The translations under genes and the position numbers were made by a program. From contig NZ_FBWL01000172.1 in the NCBI RefSeq assembly GCF_001517425.1, forward strand, positions 1 to 64,000: 64,000 nt of DNA, given 5' to 3'. Positions 1 to 9,114 of the stretch are shown one piece after another (position 1 is the stretch's first letter; every line of letters starts with the position of its first letter). This DNA comes from Clostridium sp. C105KSO13 (GTDB lineage: Bacteria > Bacillota > Clostridia > Lachnospirales > Lachnospiraceae). The notes under the pieces were generated by a model. That model had not been told where the DNA came from. It saw only the letters and a list, made by a program, of their open reading frames with translations, and did not search any database.

Positions 1-56
1 AGATCTACGATCTGCTGTTTGAATTCTGGAGTATAGGATTTTTGATTTTTTGCCAT
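1..56 (-). CDS. IS3-family transposase OrfA, N-terminal fragment
   Basis: Eighteen codons are visible, reading MAKNQKSYTPEFKQQIVD, with a purine-rich ribosome site (AAAGGAGAG) about 7 bases upstream. The YTPEFKQQIV pattern is the start of the helix-turn-helix DNA-binding protein (OrfA) of IS3/IS150-type elements, which acts with OrfB through a frameshift. The window edge cuts the gene, so intactness is unknown. Confidence 0.7.
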   Translation of the reverse strand, partial: MAKNQKSYTPEFKQQIVD

Positions 57-110
57 TGGTTGAACTCTCCTTTTTGATTATTATAGATTGTTCAACTTTT
101 CGTGTCCACA
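1..110 (-). mobile_element. End of an IS3-family insertion sequence
   Basis: The reverse strand starts with TGTGGACACGAAAAGTTG (110 down to 93), the form of an IS3-type terminal repeat beginning TG. It is followed by a ribosome site and the first codons of an OrfA-type transposase. The rest of the element lies outside the window, so its completeness and target duplication cannot be judged. Beyond position 110 the sequence becomes a decayed host gene. Confidence 0.65.
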
Positions 111-177
111 CTTATATACTAGCACCAGATCCCTTTGGAACGGATGATGAGCTTTGGGGATACATGGAGGTGAAATA

Positions 178-470
178 ATGTCCAGAGGAACCAATCAAAA
201 GTTTAAACTGAATTATCTGACAAGAATCATGTTAGAAAAAACAGATGATGATCATAGTCTTACCATGACACAAGTTTTAGAAGAATTAGAAAAATAGGAA
301 GTGACAGCAGAACATAAGAGTACCTATGCTGACTTTCAGGATCTGACAGATAAGCTTGGTATTGAAATTATCAAGGAACAGATTGGGTGAGAAACTTTCT
401 ATCATGTTGGAACCAGAGAGTTCGAACTTGCTGAAGTAAAACTTTTATGAGATGTTATCTATATGGGAAT
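178..470 (+). pseudogene. WYL-domain transcriptional regulator, decayed
   Basis: The frame from ATG 178 begins MSRGTNQKFKLNYLTRIMLE and continues with ordinary WYL-regulator N-terminal sequence through stops at 295-297 (TAG), 388-390 (TGA) and 448-450 (TGA). Between the stops are recognisable pieces such as TYADFQDLTDKLGIEI and FYHVGTREFELAEVKLL. Relatives of about 300 residues have an N-terminal winged helix and a C-terminal WYL ligand domain; only the first part remains. A ribosome site (GGAGGTGA) precedes the start. Homology fades after about 470 and the WYL domain is missing. Confidence 0.7.
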
Positions 471-472
471 CA

Positions 473-613
473 ATGCTAATAGCATATGAAGTCCTGGATC
501 GCGAACAGTTTGTCAATCAAATTGAAAAATGCGACGCGAATGTACATGAGAGTATTGAATGGATGAATCAGCTTATATTCGGAGACAAAGATCAATTATT
601 GGAGCTGCGTTAG
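473..613 (+). other. 46-codon open fragment, unrecognised
   Basis: A short open frame encodes an acidic, protein-like sequence (EVLDREQFVNQIEKCDANV in its middle). No ribosome site precedes it and I do not recognise the family. It lies between a decayed regulator and a decayed antitoxin and is probably the tail of another broken accessory gene. The stretch 614-750 shows nothing I can name. Confidence 0.25.
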
Positions 614-750
614 GTGCAGATTACGAAACGAAAGAATATCGATATGTTGTTTTAAATAGTTTGTGTTTGCCTCATTCATAAAATGAGCCCTCCTGAAAAA
701 GATAATTGTTAATGGTTACAAAAATCCTTGTAGGTGGAGCGCGAATATAC

Positions 751-779
751 TTGAAAAAGAAGCAAAAAGGCTTTATACT
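751..779 (+). promoter_or_regulatory. Sigma-A type promoter
   Basis: TTGAAA (751-756) and TATACT (774-779) are separated by 17 bases. It points at the AbiEi remnant and may be the original promoter of that toxin-antitoxin operon. The bases between it and 860 no longer code for the antitoxin N-terminus. Confidence 0.45.
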
Positions 780-859
780 AATACATGTAATTAAACCTTA
801 CAGAATGAGTCGCCGGGTCGCCAAACTAAGCTCTCATCTGTGGGGTTTTCCTTTTTAAG

Positions 860-1114
860 ATGAGAATAGTGTTATATCAAATGGGAGTTATTGAAGTCGA
901 GTCTAATTATAGAAATTTATTAAGGGTTTATGATAAAGAGAGATGCATTTGTGATATGATTGCCCCACGCAGTAATGTTGAGGTTCAGACCTTTCAAACG
1001 ACAATGAAGGAATATATGAGCAGTTCAGAGAAGAAGATGGATGTTTTGCTTATGTATGCCGAGAAACTAGGATTAAGAGATGAAATTATGAACTACGTGG
1101 AGGTAACGCTATGA
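860..1114 (+). pseudogene. AbiEi-type antitoxin, C-terminal remnant (type IV toxin-antitoxin)
   Basis: The 84 residues match the C-terminal half of AbiEi-family antitoxins: a VIEVES..RNLLRVYDKER.ICD segment followed by the typical helical tail ending MNYVEVTL. The complete protein is about 190-200 residues with an N-terminal winged helix, so the DNA-binding part is missing. The frame ends in ATGA (1111-1114), the usual overlap with a downstream abiEii toxin start. Only six toxin-like codons (MIRTSK) follow before a stop. Both the antitoxin N-terminus and the toxin are therefore lost. Confidence 0.6.
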
Positions 1115-1131
1115 TCAGGACATCAAAATGA
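1111..1131 (+). pseudogene. Vestige of abiEii toxin start
   Basis: ATG at 1111 overlaps the AbiEi stop by four bases, and the first residues (MIRTSK) resemble the start of AbiEii nucleotidyltransferase toxins. A TGA follows at 1129-1131, after which the sequence is unrelated. This reading rests on position and six residues only. Confidence 0.35.
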
Positions 1132-1430
1132 ATAGACAAATACGGCGGCGAAGAGTATTGTATACAATGTGACTGGACGGGATTAGGACTGTTATGTGAG
1201 GATTGCATAAAAAAGTCTGAGTTTGATGAAGAAATGTTTCTGGACATCTGTCATTCCCTCCGAATGGGAGCCTGGGTTACAATGGAAGTGATATTTATCC
1301 GGATCAATTTATGTCTAATTTGGAGAAACTACGAAGAATTGAATTATGTGTTTGCTGTGAACGAATATCGGGAATACGAATGAAGTGGAAAATCACCACA
1401 CTCAAACGTAGTGTTTTCAATTCATCAAAA
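1132..1430 (+). pseudogene. Cysteine-rich protein remnant with a frameshift
   Basis: From 1132 one frame reads YGGEEYCIQCDWTG then LLCEDCIKKSEFDEEMFLDI, giving two CxxC-type pairs. Around 1260 the protein-like reading moves to another frame (NGSDIYPDQFMSNLEKLRR then CVCCERI). The pattern suggests a small zinc-binding protein broken by a frameshift. No start codon or ribosome site is evident and I do not know the family. Confidence 0.3.
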
Positions 1431-1458
1431 ATATAATCGAATAGGGAGAAAAAATAAT

Positions 1459-2373
1459 ATGGATGCGGTTGCTTTACAAAACCTTTCAAAAACCTATTCC
1501 GGCGGGAAACAGGCGGTCAAGCAGATTTCTGTTTCCTTGGATCAGGGAGAAGTGTTTGGCTTTCTAGGGCCAAATGGTGCCGGAAAAACCACCACGGTGA
1601 AACTGTTAAATGGGATGCTCACTCCTTCAGAAGGAAGCTGTCAGGTGCTCGGTTTGGATTCGGCCAAGAAACCCGAAAAAGTCCACGCCCTGTCCGGAGT
1701 AGTAACAGAGCATGCCCAGATGTATAACACTCTGACCGGGATGCAGAACCTGATCTTTTATGCCTCCATATTCGGAATTTCAAAAAACGAGGCTCAAAAA
1801 CGTGCCGAATCTTTATTAAAACAGTTGGACCTGGAGCAAGCCAAAGATCAAAAGTTATCCGCTTACTCAACTGGTATGCGGCAAAGGCTCTCTCTGGCCA
1901 GGGCGTTAATTCATAGGCCTAAAGTGCTTTTCCTCGACGAACCGACTTCCGGCCTCGACCCTGAAAGCGCCCAAAATGTCAACCAATTGATACAGGAATT
2001 GGCGAAACGAGAAGGAATCACAATTTTTCTCTGTACCCATCAGCTGCGGTATGCGCAGGAAATCTGTACTCGGTACGGCCTGATTGAGGAAGGGAAATTG
2101 CTGGCTGCTGGAACGCTTGAGGAACTGCGGGAGAAGGTATTCTCTGCTGCAACGCTTCAAATCCGTGCCAATAATATACCAGAGGGATTACCGTTTCAAA
2201 AAACCGGAGAACAGCAATATGAAATGGTACTTCGGCCTGACGATGAAATCCCAAGGCTCGTCCGTCAGATCGTAGAGGGCGGTGGGGACATCTATGCTGT
2301 GGCAGCTAAAAGGCCTTCGCTGGAGGATATTTACTTTGCGCTCACAGCCAAAGGGAAGGGGGATACATTTTGA
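1459..2373 (+). CDS. ABC transporter ATP-binding protein (ABC-2 exporter type)
   Basis: This is a 304-residue ATPase that would power export with the membrane protein encoded next. Motifs in order: Walker A GPNGAGKTTT (about residue 37), signature STGMRQRLSLARAL, Walker B VLFLDEPTSGLD, and a switch histidine in FLCTHQLRYA. The C-terminal 90 residues are the usual extension of drug/Na+/lantibiotic exporters. ATG 1459 is chosen over an upstream in-frame ATG at 1411 because AGGGAG precedes it and homology begins at DAVALQNLSKTY. Its stop overlaps the next start by four bases (2370-2373), indicating translational coupling. The substrate cannot be told from sequence. Confidence 0.85.
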   Translation: MDAVALQNLSKTYSGGKQAVKQISVSLDQGEVFGFLGPNGAGKTTTVKLLNGMLTPSEGSCQVLGLDSAKKPEKVHALSGVVTEHAQMYNTLTGMQNLIFYASIFGISKNEAQKRAESLLKQLDLEQAKDQKLSAYSTGMRQRLSLARALIHRPKVLFLDEPTSGLDPESAQNVNQLIQELAKREGITIFLCTHQLRYAQEICTRYGLIEEGKLLAAGTLEELREKVFSAATLQIRANNIPEGLPFQKTGEQQYEMVLRPDDEIPRLVRQIVEGGGDIYAVAAKRPSLEDIYFALTAKGKGDTF

Positions 2374-3155
2374 AAAGCGCTATGATTGCTATCGTCAAAA
2401 AGGATTTTCGCAGTGTTACTGCCAATAAAAACCTGTTTATCGGACTTTTGGTTGTTCCGCTGGTTCTTACAATTATTTTGCCATCTGTCTTTGTATTCCT
2501 GATTTATTTTACGCCGGACGACCCGGATATTCAGAAGCTTTTGGAATTGCTGCCCCAGGCGGCGCACTCCGAAAGCCTGGAACTGACAATTGCCGGGCTT
2601 CTTCTCAACTTCATTCTCCCGGTATTTTTCCTGATTATTCCCATTATGGCCGCTTCTGTTATGGCAGCCAGCTCCTTTGTGGGAGAAAAGGAAAAACATA
2701 CTCTGGAAACATTGCTTTACTGTCCTTTGTCGGTCAGGCAAATTTTCCGTTCCAAGGTCATAGCATCCTTTCTGCTGAGCATGATGGTATCCCTGATTTC
2801 CTTCTGCGCCATGTTACTGGTGTTTGAAACGGAGGTCTTTTTTCTGATGGGAAGCTTCCTACTGCCCGGCATCAGTTGGCTGATTATCCTTCTGCTGATT
2901 TCCCCGGCGATCTCATTGATTGCTGTAACGCTGATTGTCCGTGGCTCCGCCAAAGCACAGAGTGTGGAGGAATCCCAGCAGAGCGCCGTATTTCTGATTG
3001 TCCCACTTATCCTGTTGTTGGTCGGCCAGTTCACGGGGGTATTGCTCTTGAACGCATGGATTCTGTTGGGGGCGGGTGCAGTATGTGCACTGCTCGCCTG
3101 GGTGCTCCTCAAAAAGTGCATGGGACGGTTCACCTATGAAATGCTGTTGAAATAA
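2370..3155 (+). CDS. ABC-2 type permease subunit
   Basis: A 261-residue membrane protein starting at TTG 2370, four bases inside the ATPase gene, with AAGGGAAGGGGG upstream. About six hydrophobic segments are visible, roughly at residues 22-45, 70-100, 128-150, 155-180, 205-225 and 228-247. The motif GEKEKHTLETLLYCPLS after the second segment is typical of the NatB/ABC-2 permease family. It pairs with the preceding ATPase as a two-gene exporter, perhaps for Na+, a peptide or a drug. Confidence 0.8.
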   Translation: MKSAMIAIVKKDFRSVTANKNLFIGLLVVPLVLTIILPSVFVFLIYFTPDDPDIQKLLELLPQAAHSESLELTIAGLLLNFILPVFFLIIPIMAASVMAASSFVGEKEKHTLETLLYCPLSVRQIFRSKVIASFLLSMMVSLISFCAMLLVFETEVFFLMGSFLLPGISWLIILLLISPAISLIAVTLIVRGSAKAQSVEESQQSAVFLIVPLILLLVGQFTGVLLLNAWILLGAGAVCALLAWVLLKKCMGRFTYEMLLK

Positions 3156-3159
3156 AATC

Positions 3160-3183
3160 GCACAGCATTTCGTTGTGCTTTCA
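3160..3183 (+). terminator. Weak hairpin after the ABC exporter
   Basis: GCACAGC and GTTGTGC (3160-3178) can pair, with one G-U, around a five-base loop, followed by TTTCAT. The T-run is short, so termination is probable but not certain. Confidence 0.35.
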
Positions 3184-3309
3184 TATAACTCATATTATAA
3201 TAGACATGTCAGAAAAGTGGCATTTGCTGTTTTATATATTAGAAGGTTGTGACAGACGGCATTATAGACAGACAACATACTGAAAAGTCTTGGTCTAATG
3301 AACGGGCTG

Positions 3310-3466
3310 GGAGAATCCATTCATGGTCCCACGGTAGCTTGAATTTATTAAGAGCCCTTTTACTACGGAGTTTTTAGGAGTATCTTCAAATATAGATTTT
3401 ACGGAGAATGATCTTGAAAAAAATGTAAATAAGGATTCTAGAATCCAGGCAGTACCGGCTGATTAG
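3310..3466 (+). pseudogene. Possible YhcG/DUF1016-family nuclease remnant
   Basis: In one frame near 3322 the sequence reads SWSHGSLNLLRALLL, resembling the SWSHY..LLR motif of DUF1016. From 3368 another frame reads EFLGVSSNIDFTENDLEKNV and stops at 3464, resembling the EFLGL....EKDLE motif that follows in the same family. The order is right, but the spacing is far too short and the frame changes, so this would be a deleted relic. The match is from memory of short motifs and is weak. Confidence 0.3.
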
Positions 3467-3482
3467 GTTCGGCCGGTACTGC
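3449..3482 (-). terminator. Hairpin downstream of the glutamate-synthase-like gene
   Basis: GCAGTACCGGC (3449-3459) and GCCGGTACTGC (3472-3482) form a perfect 11-bp stem with a 12-base loop, just beyond the stop of the minus-strand gene. There is no immediate T-run on either strand, so it may work as a transcript 3'-end structure rather than a classic terminator. Confidence 0.45.
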
Positions 3483-3493
3483 GTGTCTCTTAA

Positions 3494-4874
3494 TCAGGCA
3501 TGAGGTATATTTGTGTATTCAGAAATTTCTTTGCTGACTGTACACAAGTCTGCTACGCTTAGCTGGTGAATATCGGAGTGCCCGGTCCTGGGTAGCTACT
3601 CCCATGGGGCAATTTCCGCTTCCGCAGATTCGATATTGCTGGCAGCCCACAGCCATCAGCCCGGCTGTCGCAACAGCCACCGCGTTGGCGCCCATTGCAA
3701 GTGCTTTTGTAAAATCCGAAGAAACTCTTAAGCCTCCGGTAATCACCAGGTCGATATCTGCATGTCTTTCATCCAAATACTTTCTGGCCCGATATAACGC
3801 ATAAATCGTGGGAACACTTGTAGCATCTCTTAAAAGCCAGGGACTGGATCCCGTGGCACCGCCCCGTCCGTCAATTGTAATAAAATCCGGTTCCGCAAAC
3901 AAACAATAATCCAGATCTCTTTCAATTCTGCCTGCCGCTATCTTTATTCCGATTGGACGGCCGTCCGAACGGCGGCGCAGTGTCTCTACCAGCGCTTTTA
4001 AGTCGTCTTTTGTATCAATTCCCGGGAAACGGGAAGGACTGATGACATCCTGGCCCAGGGGAGTGTTCCTTACGGAGGCAATTTCCGGTGTTACCTTTGA
4101 TCCAGGGAGATGCCCGCCCATACCGGGTTTGGTTCCCTGGCCGATCTTAATTTCGATTGCATCTGAATTTTTCAGGTTCTTATCAGAATCACTGTACTTG
4201 TTCGGAACATATTCAAATATATACTTGTGGGCTGCATCCATTTCATCCGGCAGTATACCGCCCTCGCCGGAACACATGGCAGTCTGTGCCATGGCTGAAC
4301 CTTTTGAGAGTGCTATTTTTGCCTCTCTTGACAGTGTGCCGAAGGACATGTGGGATATGTATACCGGACCGGCAAGAATCATCGGCCTTTTTGCATTTTT
4401 TCCAATTACAGTTGTAATATTAACAGGCGCATTCTTCTCCAGCGGCATAGGATTTAATTGTGCTCCTAAAATCAAGATTTCATCCCAGTCAGGCATGGGC
4501 ATGGTGGTTCCCATGGCAGCATGAACACTTTTCCCAGTGACTGCCATCTCATGGATTTCACTCATATATCGGCTGTCGGGGTCCTCCCTTCTGAACCTGC
4601 TGTCATAAGAAAGATCCTGCATATCTGTGTCTGCTTCGGAGCTTTTCTTCTTGATTTTCTCTTCTACAGATTCCGTTTCTTTAGCTTCCTTTGCATCACT
4701 TATATATTTGTCGGAATGCTTTTCCCTCTGTTCATCATCATTATCATCGGATATTTTGATGAACTTTTCTATGAGCTGCTTACAGACTGGACATTGTTTT
4801 AGTTCTGAAATAGGTACTCCTTCTTTTTCCTCATCATAAATCGTACCACACACGGAACATTTATAAACTGCCAT
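3494..4874 (-). pseudogene. Rubredoxin-fused FMN-binding glutamate synthase-like protein, 3' deletion
   Basis: The N-terminus is a small rubredoxin-like domain (C6, C9, C28, C31). It is followed by the FMN-binding TIM-barrel of glutamate synthase large-subunit-like proteins, including GRGGATGSSPWLLRD and a 3Fe-4S-type cysteine set in CQQYRICGSGNCPMG. ATG 4874 has AAAGGAGG upstream and fits the homology. The open frame runs to 3519 (451 residues), but its last 18 residues are foreign. From about 3586 a different frame reads GHSDIHQLSVADLCTVSKE and ends at 3494 with NIPHA, the expected family C-terminus. About 35 codons plus a frame change are therefore missing. Relatives are thought to be flavoenzymes of uncertain substrate; this copy is probably impaired. 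Confidence 0.75.
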
Positions 4875-4957
4875 CTCCCGAACCTCCTTTGTTTTCTTTG
4901 AGTTCATTATATCTGGGCAATAGTGGGAAGTCAATGGAGATGGAGGTATCTAATTGT

Positions 4958-4986
4958 TTGAACTTGCAAGACATAAATGATATACT
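4958..4986 (+). promoter_or_regulatory. Sigma-A promoter for the DUF4003 gene
   Basis: TTGAAC (4958-4963) and TATACT (4981-4986) are spaced by 17 bases, about 108 bases before the start at 5094. Confidence 0.6.
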
Positions 4987-5093
4987 AAAAAATATTCGAA
5001 GGCTGAAATAGTCTAAATATCTAAACAAGCGGAAGGAGATAGAAGTTACTGTTATTTGGAGTTGTTATATATCAATGTAAACGGAGGCTATAT

Positions 5094-6080
5094 ATGAATG
5101 AATTAACAAGGAAACGCTGTGAACAGCTGATTGATAACCGTGATAAGGTAAAATCTGTGTTTACATGGGACGGGGGATTGATCCAGCTTTGCTGTGCGGG
5201 AATTTATTCAGAAAAGGGAAAGAATGTAGATGTTGCAGAATTAAAACAGAGCAAGGAGCTGCTGAAGAAGAAAGCTGGCGTATTTTCAAATTTTAGGGGT
5301 ACTGCACGCTCTCCGATTGCTGCTATGCTGGCAGTCAGCGGCAATCCGGAGGGGACTTTGGATAAAGGTTTGAAAGTATATGAATTGTTAAAAAAAGAGT
5401 TCTGGAGCTCAAGCTACCTGCCGATTGCTGCCATGGTCCTTACACGAATGGCAGAGCCGTACCAGTATAAACAGATAGCTGTAAGAACCAGAGAGATTTA
5501 TAATCGAATGAAAGCAGAACATCCATTTCTGACATCCGGTGAGGACAGTGCCCTCTGTGCTATGATAGCTTTGTCTGAAAAAACAGATGACGAATTGATT
5601 GAGGATATAGAAGCTTGTTATCAGATTTTAAAGGGAAACTTTTTTACCGCCAATTCGGTACAATCACTTAGCCATGTACTGGCATTGTATGAAGGTACGG
5701 CACAGGACAAGTGTGATAGAACCATGACACTATCTTATAAGCTCAAAGAATCAGGACGCAAATATGGAACAGGCTATGAACTTCCGACCCTGGGAGTCCT
5801 GGCTATGACGGGAGCAGATCTTGATGAGGTTGTCCACGAAATGGCACAAATAGATGATTGGTTATCCGTTCAGAAAGGTTTTGGGTTATTTGGAAGTGTT
5901 ACAAGAAAGCAGAGGCTGATGTATGCAGGCATATTGGCGGAAAGGGATTATACAGACGATAGTACACTGCAGACAGCGGCTGTAAATGGCACCATTGCTG
6001 TAATTATAGCCCAGGAGGCGGCTATGTGTGCGGCAATAGCAGCCAGCAGTGCAGCAGCAGCGAATGGATCATCAAATTAA
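5094..6080 (+). CDS. DUF4003 family protein
   Basis: A 328-residue, mostly helical soluble protein matching the DUF4003 family found across Firmicutes, whose function is unknown. Family-like segments are the WDGGLIQLCCAG region near residue 25, FRGTARSPIAAMLA near 64 and YELPTLGVLAM near 228. The C-terminus is alanine-rich (AAIAASSAAAANGSSN). ATG 5094 follows an ACGGAGG ribosome site. It has its own promoter and is followed 40 bases later by the helicase gene, so the two may be co-transcribed. I see no catalytic motif. Confidence 0.8.
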   Translation: MNELTRKRCEQLIDNRDKVKSVFTWDGGLIQLCCAGIYSEKGKNVDVAELKQSKELLKKKAGVFSNFRGTARSPIAAMLAVSGNPEGTLDKGLKVYELLKKEFWSSSYLPIAAMVLTRMAEPYQYKQIAVRTREIYNRMKAEHPFLTSGEDSALCAMIALSEKTDDELIEDIEACYQILKGNFFTANSVQSLSHVLALYEGTAQDKCDRTMTLSYKLKESGRKYGTGYELPTLGVLAMTGADLDEVVHEMAQIDDWLSVQKGFGLFGSVTRKQRLMYAGILAERDYTDDSTLQTAAVNGTIAVIIAQEAAMCAAIAASSAAAANGSSN

Positions 6081-6120
6081 TATTACAGAGGAATTTGAGA
6101 TAGAATGGGGAACTGGATAG

Positions 6121-9114
6121 ATGACGGAAGAAAAATTAAGTGAACTAAGAAGTGGATTTGATACTGCATTTATAAATGGAACTTTATCTTCTAATTTGGC
6201 ATACAAACCGCAATTTATATCAAATAATCACAAGGAAGGGAAGAAAGTTTTATCATCTATCGAAGATGAGCTTCTGGTATGTGATTGTTTCCAAATTAGT
6301 GTTGCATTTATTACGATGGGTGGGATTACACCACTTTTGCAAACTCTAAAGGAGCTTGAAAAGAAGGAGATACCAGGGCAGATTCTTACAACAAATTACT
6401 TGAATTTTAGTGAACCGTCTGCTTTGGAAAAGCTTAATGGGTTACAAAATATTACATTAAAAATGTATGATGTGGAAGCTGCAGATGAAGGGTTTCACAC
6501 GAAGGGATATATTTTTAAAAAGGAAGAAATTTATAGGATTATTGTGGGAAGTTCTAACATAACAAGTGCTGCGCTGACAAGCAATCGGGAGTGGAACACC
6601 AGGTTGATTTCTACAGAACAGGGCGAGTATGCACAGGAGATCGTTGAAGAGTTTTGTGAACTTTGGAATTCGGATTATGCATTGGAATTTGATGATTTTT
6701 ATGAGACCTATAAGGTTCGGTACAACATTATTAAACATCAGAGAGAAATTGCTCGACAGGATGAAATCCCTTCCATAGAAAAGTATAAATTGCAGCCCAA
6801 TTCCATGCAGACGGGATTCATAACAAATCTTAGAAAGATTCTTGAAGCTGGAGAGGATAGAGCATTGTTGATATCTGCAACAGGTACAGGTAAGACATAT
6901 GCTTCCGCCTTTGCTATGCGTGAATTGGGATTTAAGAGAGTCTTGTTTCTTGTACATAGAGGACAGCTTGCAAGACAGACGAAGAAATCTTATAAACGTA
7001 TATTTGATAAGTCGGTATCTATGGGATTGTTGGGGGCCGGCTCCTATGATTATGATAAGGATTATGTATTTGCAACTGTTCAGACATTAAACCGTGATGA
7101 ACATCTATTACGATATAACCCTGAAGATTTTGATTGTATTATTCTAGATGAAGCACATCATAGTTCTGCAGATACATATCAGAAGATTATGGATTATTTC
7201 AAACCGAAACTGTGGTTAGGAATGACGGCAACTCCTGATAAACGTGATGATAATATTGAGGGAAGAAACATTTATGAACTCTTCCATTATCAGATCGCGT
7301 ATGAAATTCGTTTGCAGCAGGCAATGGAAGAAAATATGCTGTGTCCGTTTCACTATTTTGGCATCAGTGATATATCCGTCCTGAAAGATAAGGAACTTAA
7401 ATCAAAAAAGCTTTCTGCAAAGAATTTTAGTCAGCTAGTTAATGATCAACGTGTAATGAATATCATAGAACAGGCTGAGTATTATGGGTATAGTGGGGAA
7501 CGTGTCAAAGGTTTAATTTTTTGCAGTAGGATTGATGAATCTGAGGAACTGTCTGCAAGGTTCAATGAAGCCGGTTATCGAACAATAGCTTTAAATGGAA
7601 ATGCTTCTGATAATGAACGTGCAAAAGCATTTGAACGATTAGCCATGAATGAGGAAAACGCGACAGAAGAGATGCAGCCTTTGGATTATATTTTTTCAGT
7701 GGAGATACTTAATGAGGGTGTTGATATTGTGGAGGTAAACCAGGTGATTATGCTCCGTCCAACAGAATCACCGATTGTGTTTATTCAGCAGTTGGGGAGA
7801 GGCCTACGTAAGGCGGATAGAAAGGAATATGTGGTTATTCTTGACTTCATTGGAAATTATACAAATAATTTCATGATTCCAATTGCCCTATCTGGTGACC
7901 GCACGTACAATGCGGATGTTATCGGAAAGTATGTAATCAGCGGAAACAGCATAATCCCGGGTGCCTCTACAGTTCATTTTGACGAGATTGCAAAAGAAAG
8001 GATTTTTAACTCAATTGACAAGATTAAAGGTATTCGGGCAATTATCAGAGAGAGCTACATTTCGCTGAAAAATAGAATTGGCAAGGTTCCATATCTTTTA
8101 GATTTCTATGAGAATGGTGAAGTGGACCCTCTGGTCATAATAAGAGAATATAAAACTTATCAGATATTTCTGGAATCCGTAGAAAAGGAGTCATATATCG
8201 ACGTAATTACAGAGGATGAAAAACTAACTTTGGAGTATCTTTCCAAAACCATTTTAAGCGGAGCAAGGCCCTATGAGTTGGAAATCCTAAAACAACTTTT
8301 TAATAAAGAAGAAATACCTATAGATAAATTGCAAAGAGATTTCAAATCCGAATATGGTCTTAGTATAGATTTAAATTCTATAGAAAATGCAGTGAATGTA
8401 TTACAAGGGCATTTTGTAAGTAAAGAGCAAGAATATCAAAAGTATTGCCACATCGATATCCTTCGATATAATAGAGGATCAGCTCTTGAAAGAATGCAAA
8501 GTTATGCTGAACAATTACAGCACAGAGAGTTTTATAAGCAGCTCAATGATATAGTTTCGGTGGGACTACATAGATACAAGGATAAATACTCAACGGGAAA
8601 GGTTGAAGGAAGTCCATTTGTTCTTTATGAAAAATATTCCAGGCGGGATGTAAGTTTGCTTATGAACTGTGAGAAGGATCTCTCTTCTATAATGTATGGG
8701 ATGAAACGAATAGAAGAGGATGTTTTCATTTTTGTTACATATCACAAAGCCGAAAACGAGGATGGAGATAAGATTTATGCAGAAGGGAAACCAGACTATG
8801 CTGATGAATTTGAGAATAATATGCTCTTTTGCTGGGATTCTCAAATAGGAAAAGGGCTCGACAGCTCATATATGAATGAAGTAATGACAGCCAGGAATAA
8901 ACATCTTATGGTAAAAAAGAATGACGCAGAATCAAGTTTTTATTATATGGGAGAATTTGATGTAATTGATACAAAAGAAGCACAGAAGACAAATAACAAA
9001 GGGAAACAGCAGGTAATTACTAAGGTGACAATGAAAATGCACCATGCTGTTCGGGAAGATCTGCTGCGTTATTTAGAGAGTGGATTAGAAAAAGAGGGGG
9101 AAACGATAGGATGA
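6121..9114 (+). CDS. PLD-type nuclease/SF2 helicase with DUF3427 domain
   Basis: A 997-residue protein in three parts. Residues 25-200 are a phospholipase-D-like nuclease domain with one HxK motif (H126, K128) and GSSN near 143. Residues 230-600 are a superfamily 2 helicase: Walker A ATGTGKT (253-259), DEAH box (343-346), GMTATPD motif III, and QQLGRGLRK motif VI. The last 400 residues fit DUF3427. The architecture suggests an ATP-driven DNA translocase with a nuclease, as in defence or repair enzymes. The start lacks a strong ribosome site, but ATG 6121 gives the full domain. The stop overlaps the Nudix start (ATGA), so the two products are probably made together. The gene appears more AT-rich than its neighbours, consistent with transfer. 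Confidence 0.85.
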   Translation: MTEEKLSELRSGFDTAFINGTLSSNLAYKPQFISNNHKEGKKVLSSIEDELLVCDCFQISVAFITMGGITPLLQTLKELEKKEIPGQILTTNYLNFSEPSALEKLNGLQNITLKMYDVEAADEGFHTKGYIFKKEEIYRIIVGSSNITSAALTSNREWNTRLISTEQGEYAQEIVEEFCELWNSDYALEFDDFYETYKVRYNIIKHQREIARQDEIPSIEKYKLQPNSMQTGFITNLRKILEAGEDRALLISATGTGKTYASAFAMRELGFKRVLFLVHRGQLARQTKKSYKRIFDKSVSMGLLGAGSYDYDKDYVFATVQTLNRDEHLLRYNPEDFDCIILDEAHHSSADTYQKIMDYFKPKLWLGMTATPDKRDDNIEGRNIYELFHYQIAYEIRLQQAMEENMLCPFHYFGISDISVLKDKELKSKKLSAKNFSQLVNDQRVMNIIEQAEYYGYSGERVKGLIFCSRIDESEELSARFNEAGYRTIALNGNASDNERAKAFERLAMNEENATEEMQPLDYIFSVEILNEGVDIVEVNQVIMLRPTESPIVFIQQLGRGLRKADRKEYVVILDFIGNYTNNFMIPIALSGDRTYNADVIGKYVISGNSIIPGASTVHFDEIAKERIFNSIDKIKGIRAIIRESYISLKNRIGKVPYLLDFYENGEVDPLVIIREYKTYQIFLESVEKESYIDVITEDEKLTLEYLSKTILSGARPYELEILKQLFNKEEIPIDKLQRDFKSEYGLSIDLNSIENAVNVLQGHFVSKEQEYQKYCHIDILRYNRGSALERMQSYAEQLQHREFYKQLNDIVSVGLHRYKDKYSTGKVEGSPFVLYEKYSRRDVSLLMNCEKDLSSIMYGMKRIEEDVFIFVTYHKAENEDGDKIYAEGKPDYADEFENNMLFCWDSQIGKGLDSSYMNEVMTARNKHLMVKKNDAESSFYYMGEFDVIDTKEAQKTNNKGKQQVITKVTMKMHHAVREDLLRYLESGLEKEGETIG

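Noticed and set aside
4042-4839. Long plus-strand frames opposite the glutamate-synthase-like gene
   Set aside because: They have no ribosome site or recognisable protein pattern and are shadows of the minus-strand coding sequence.
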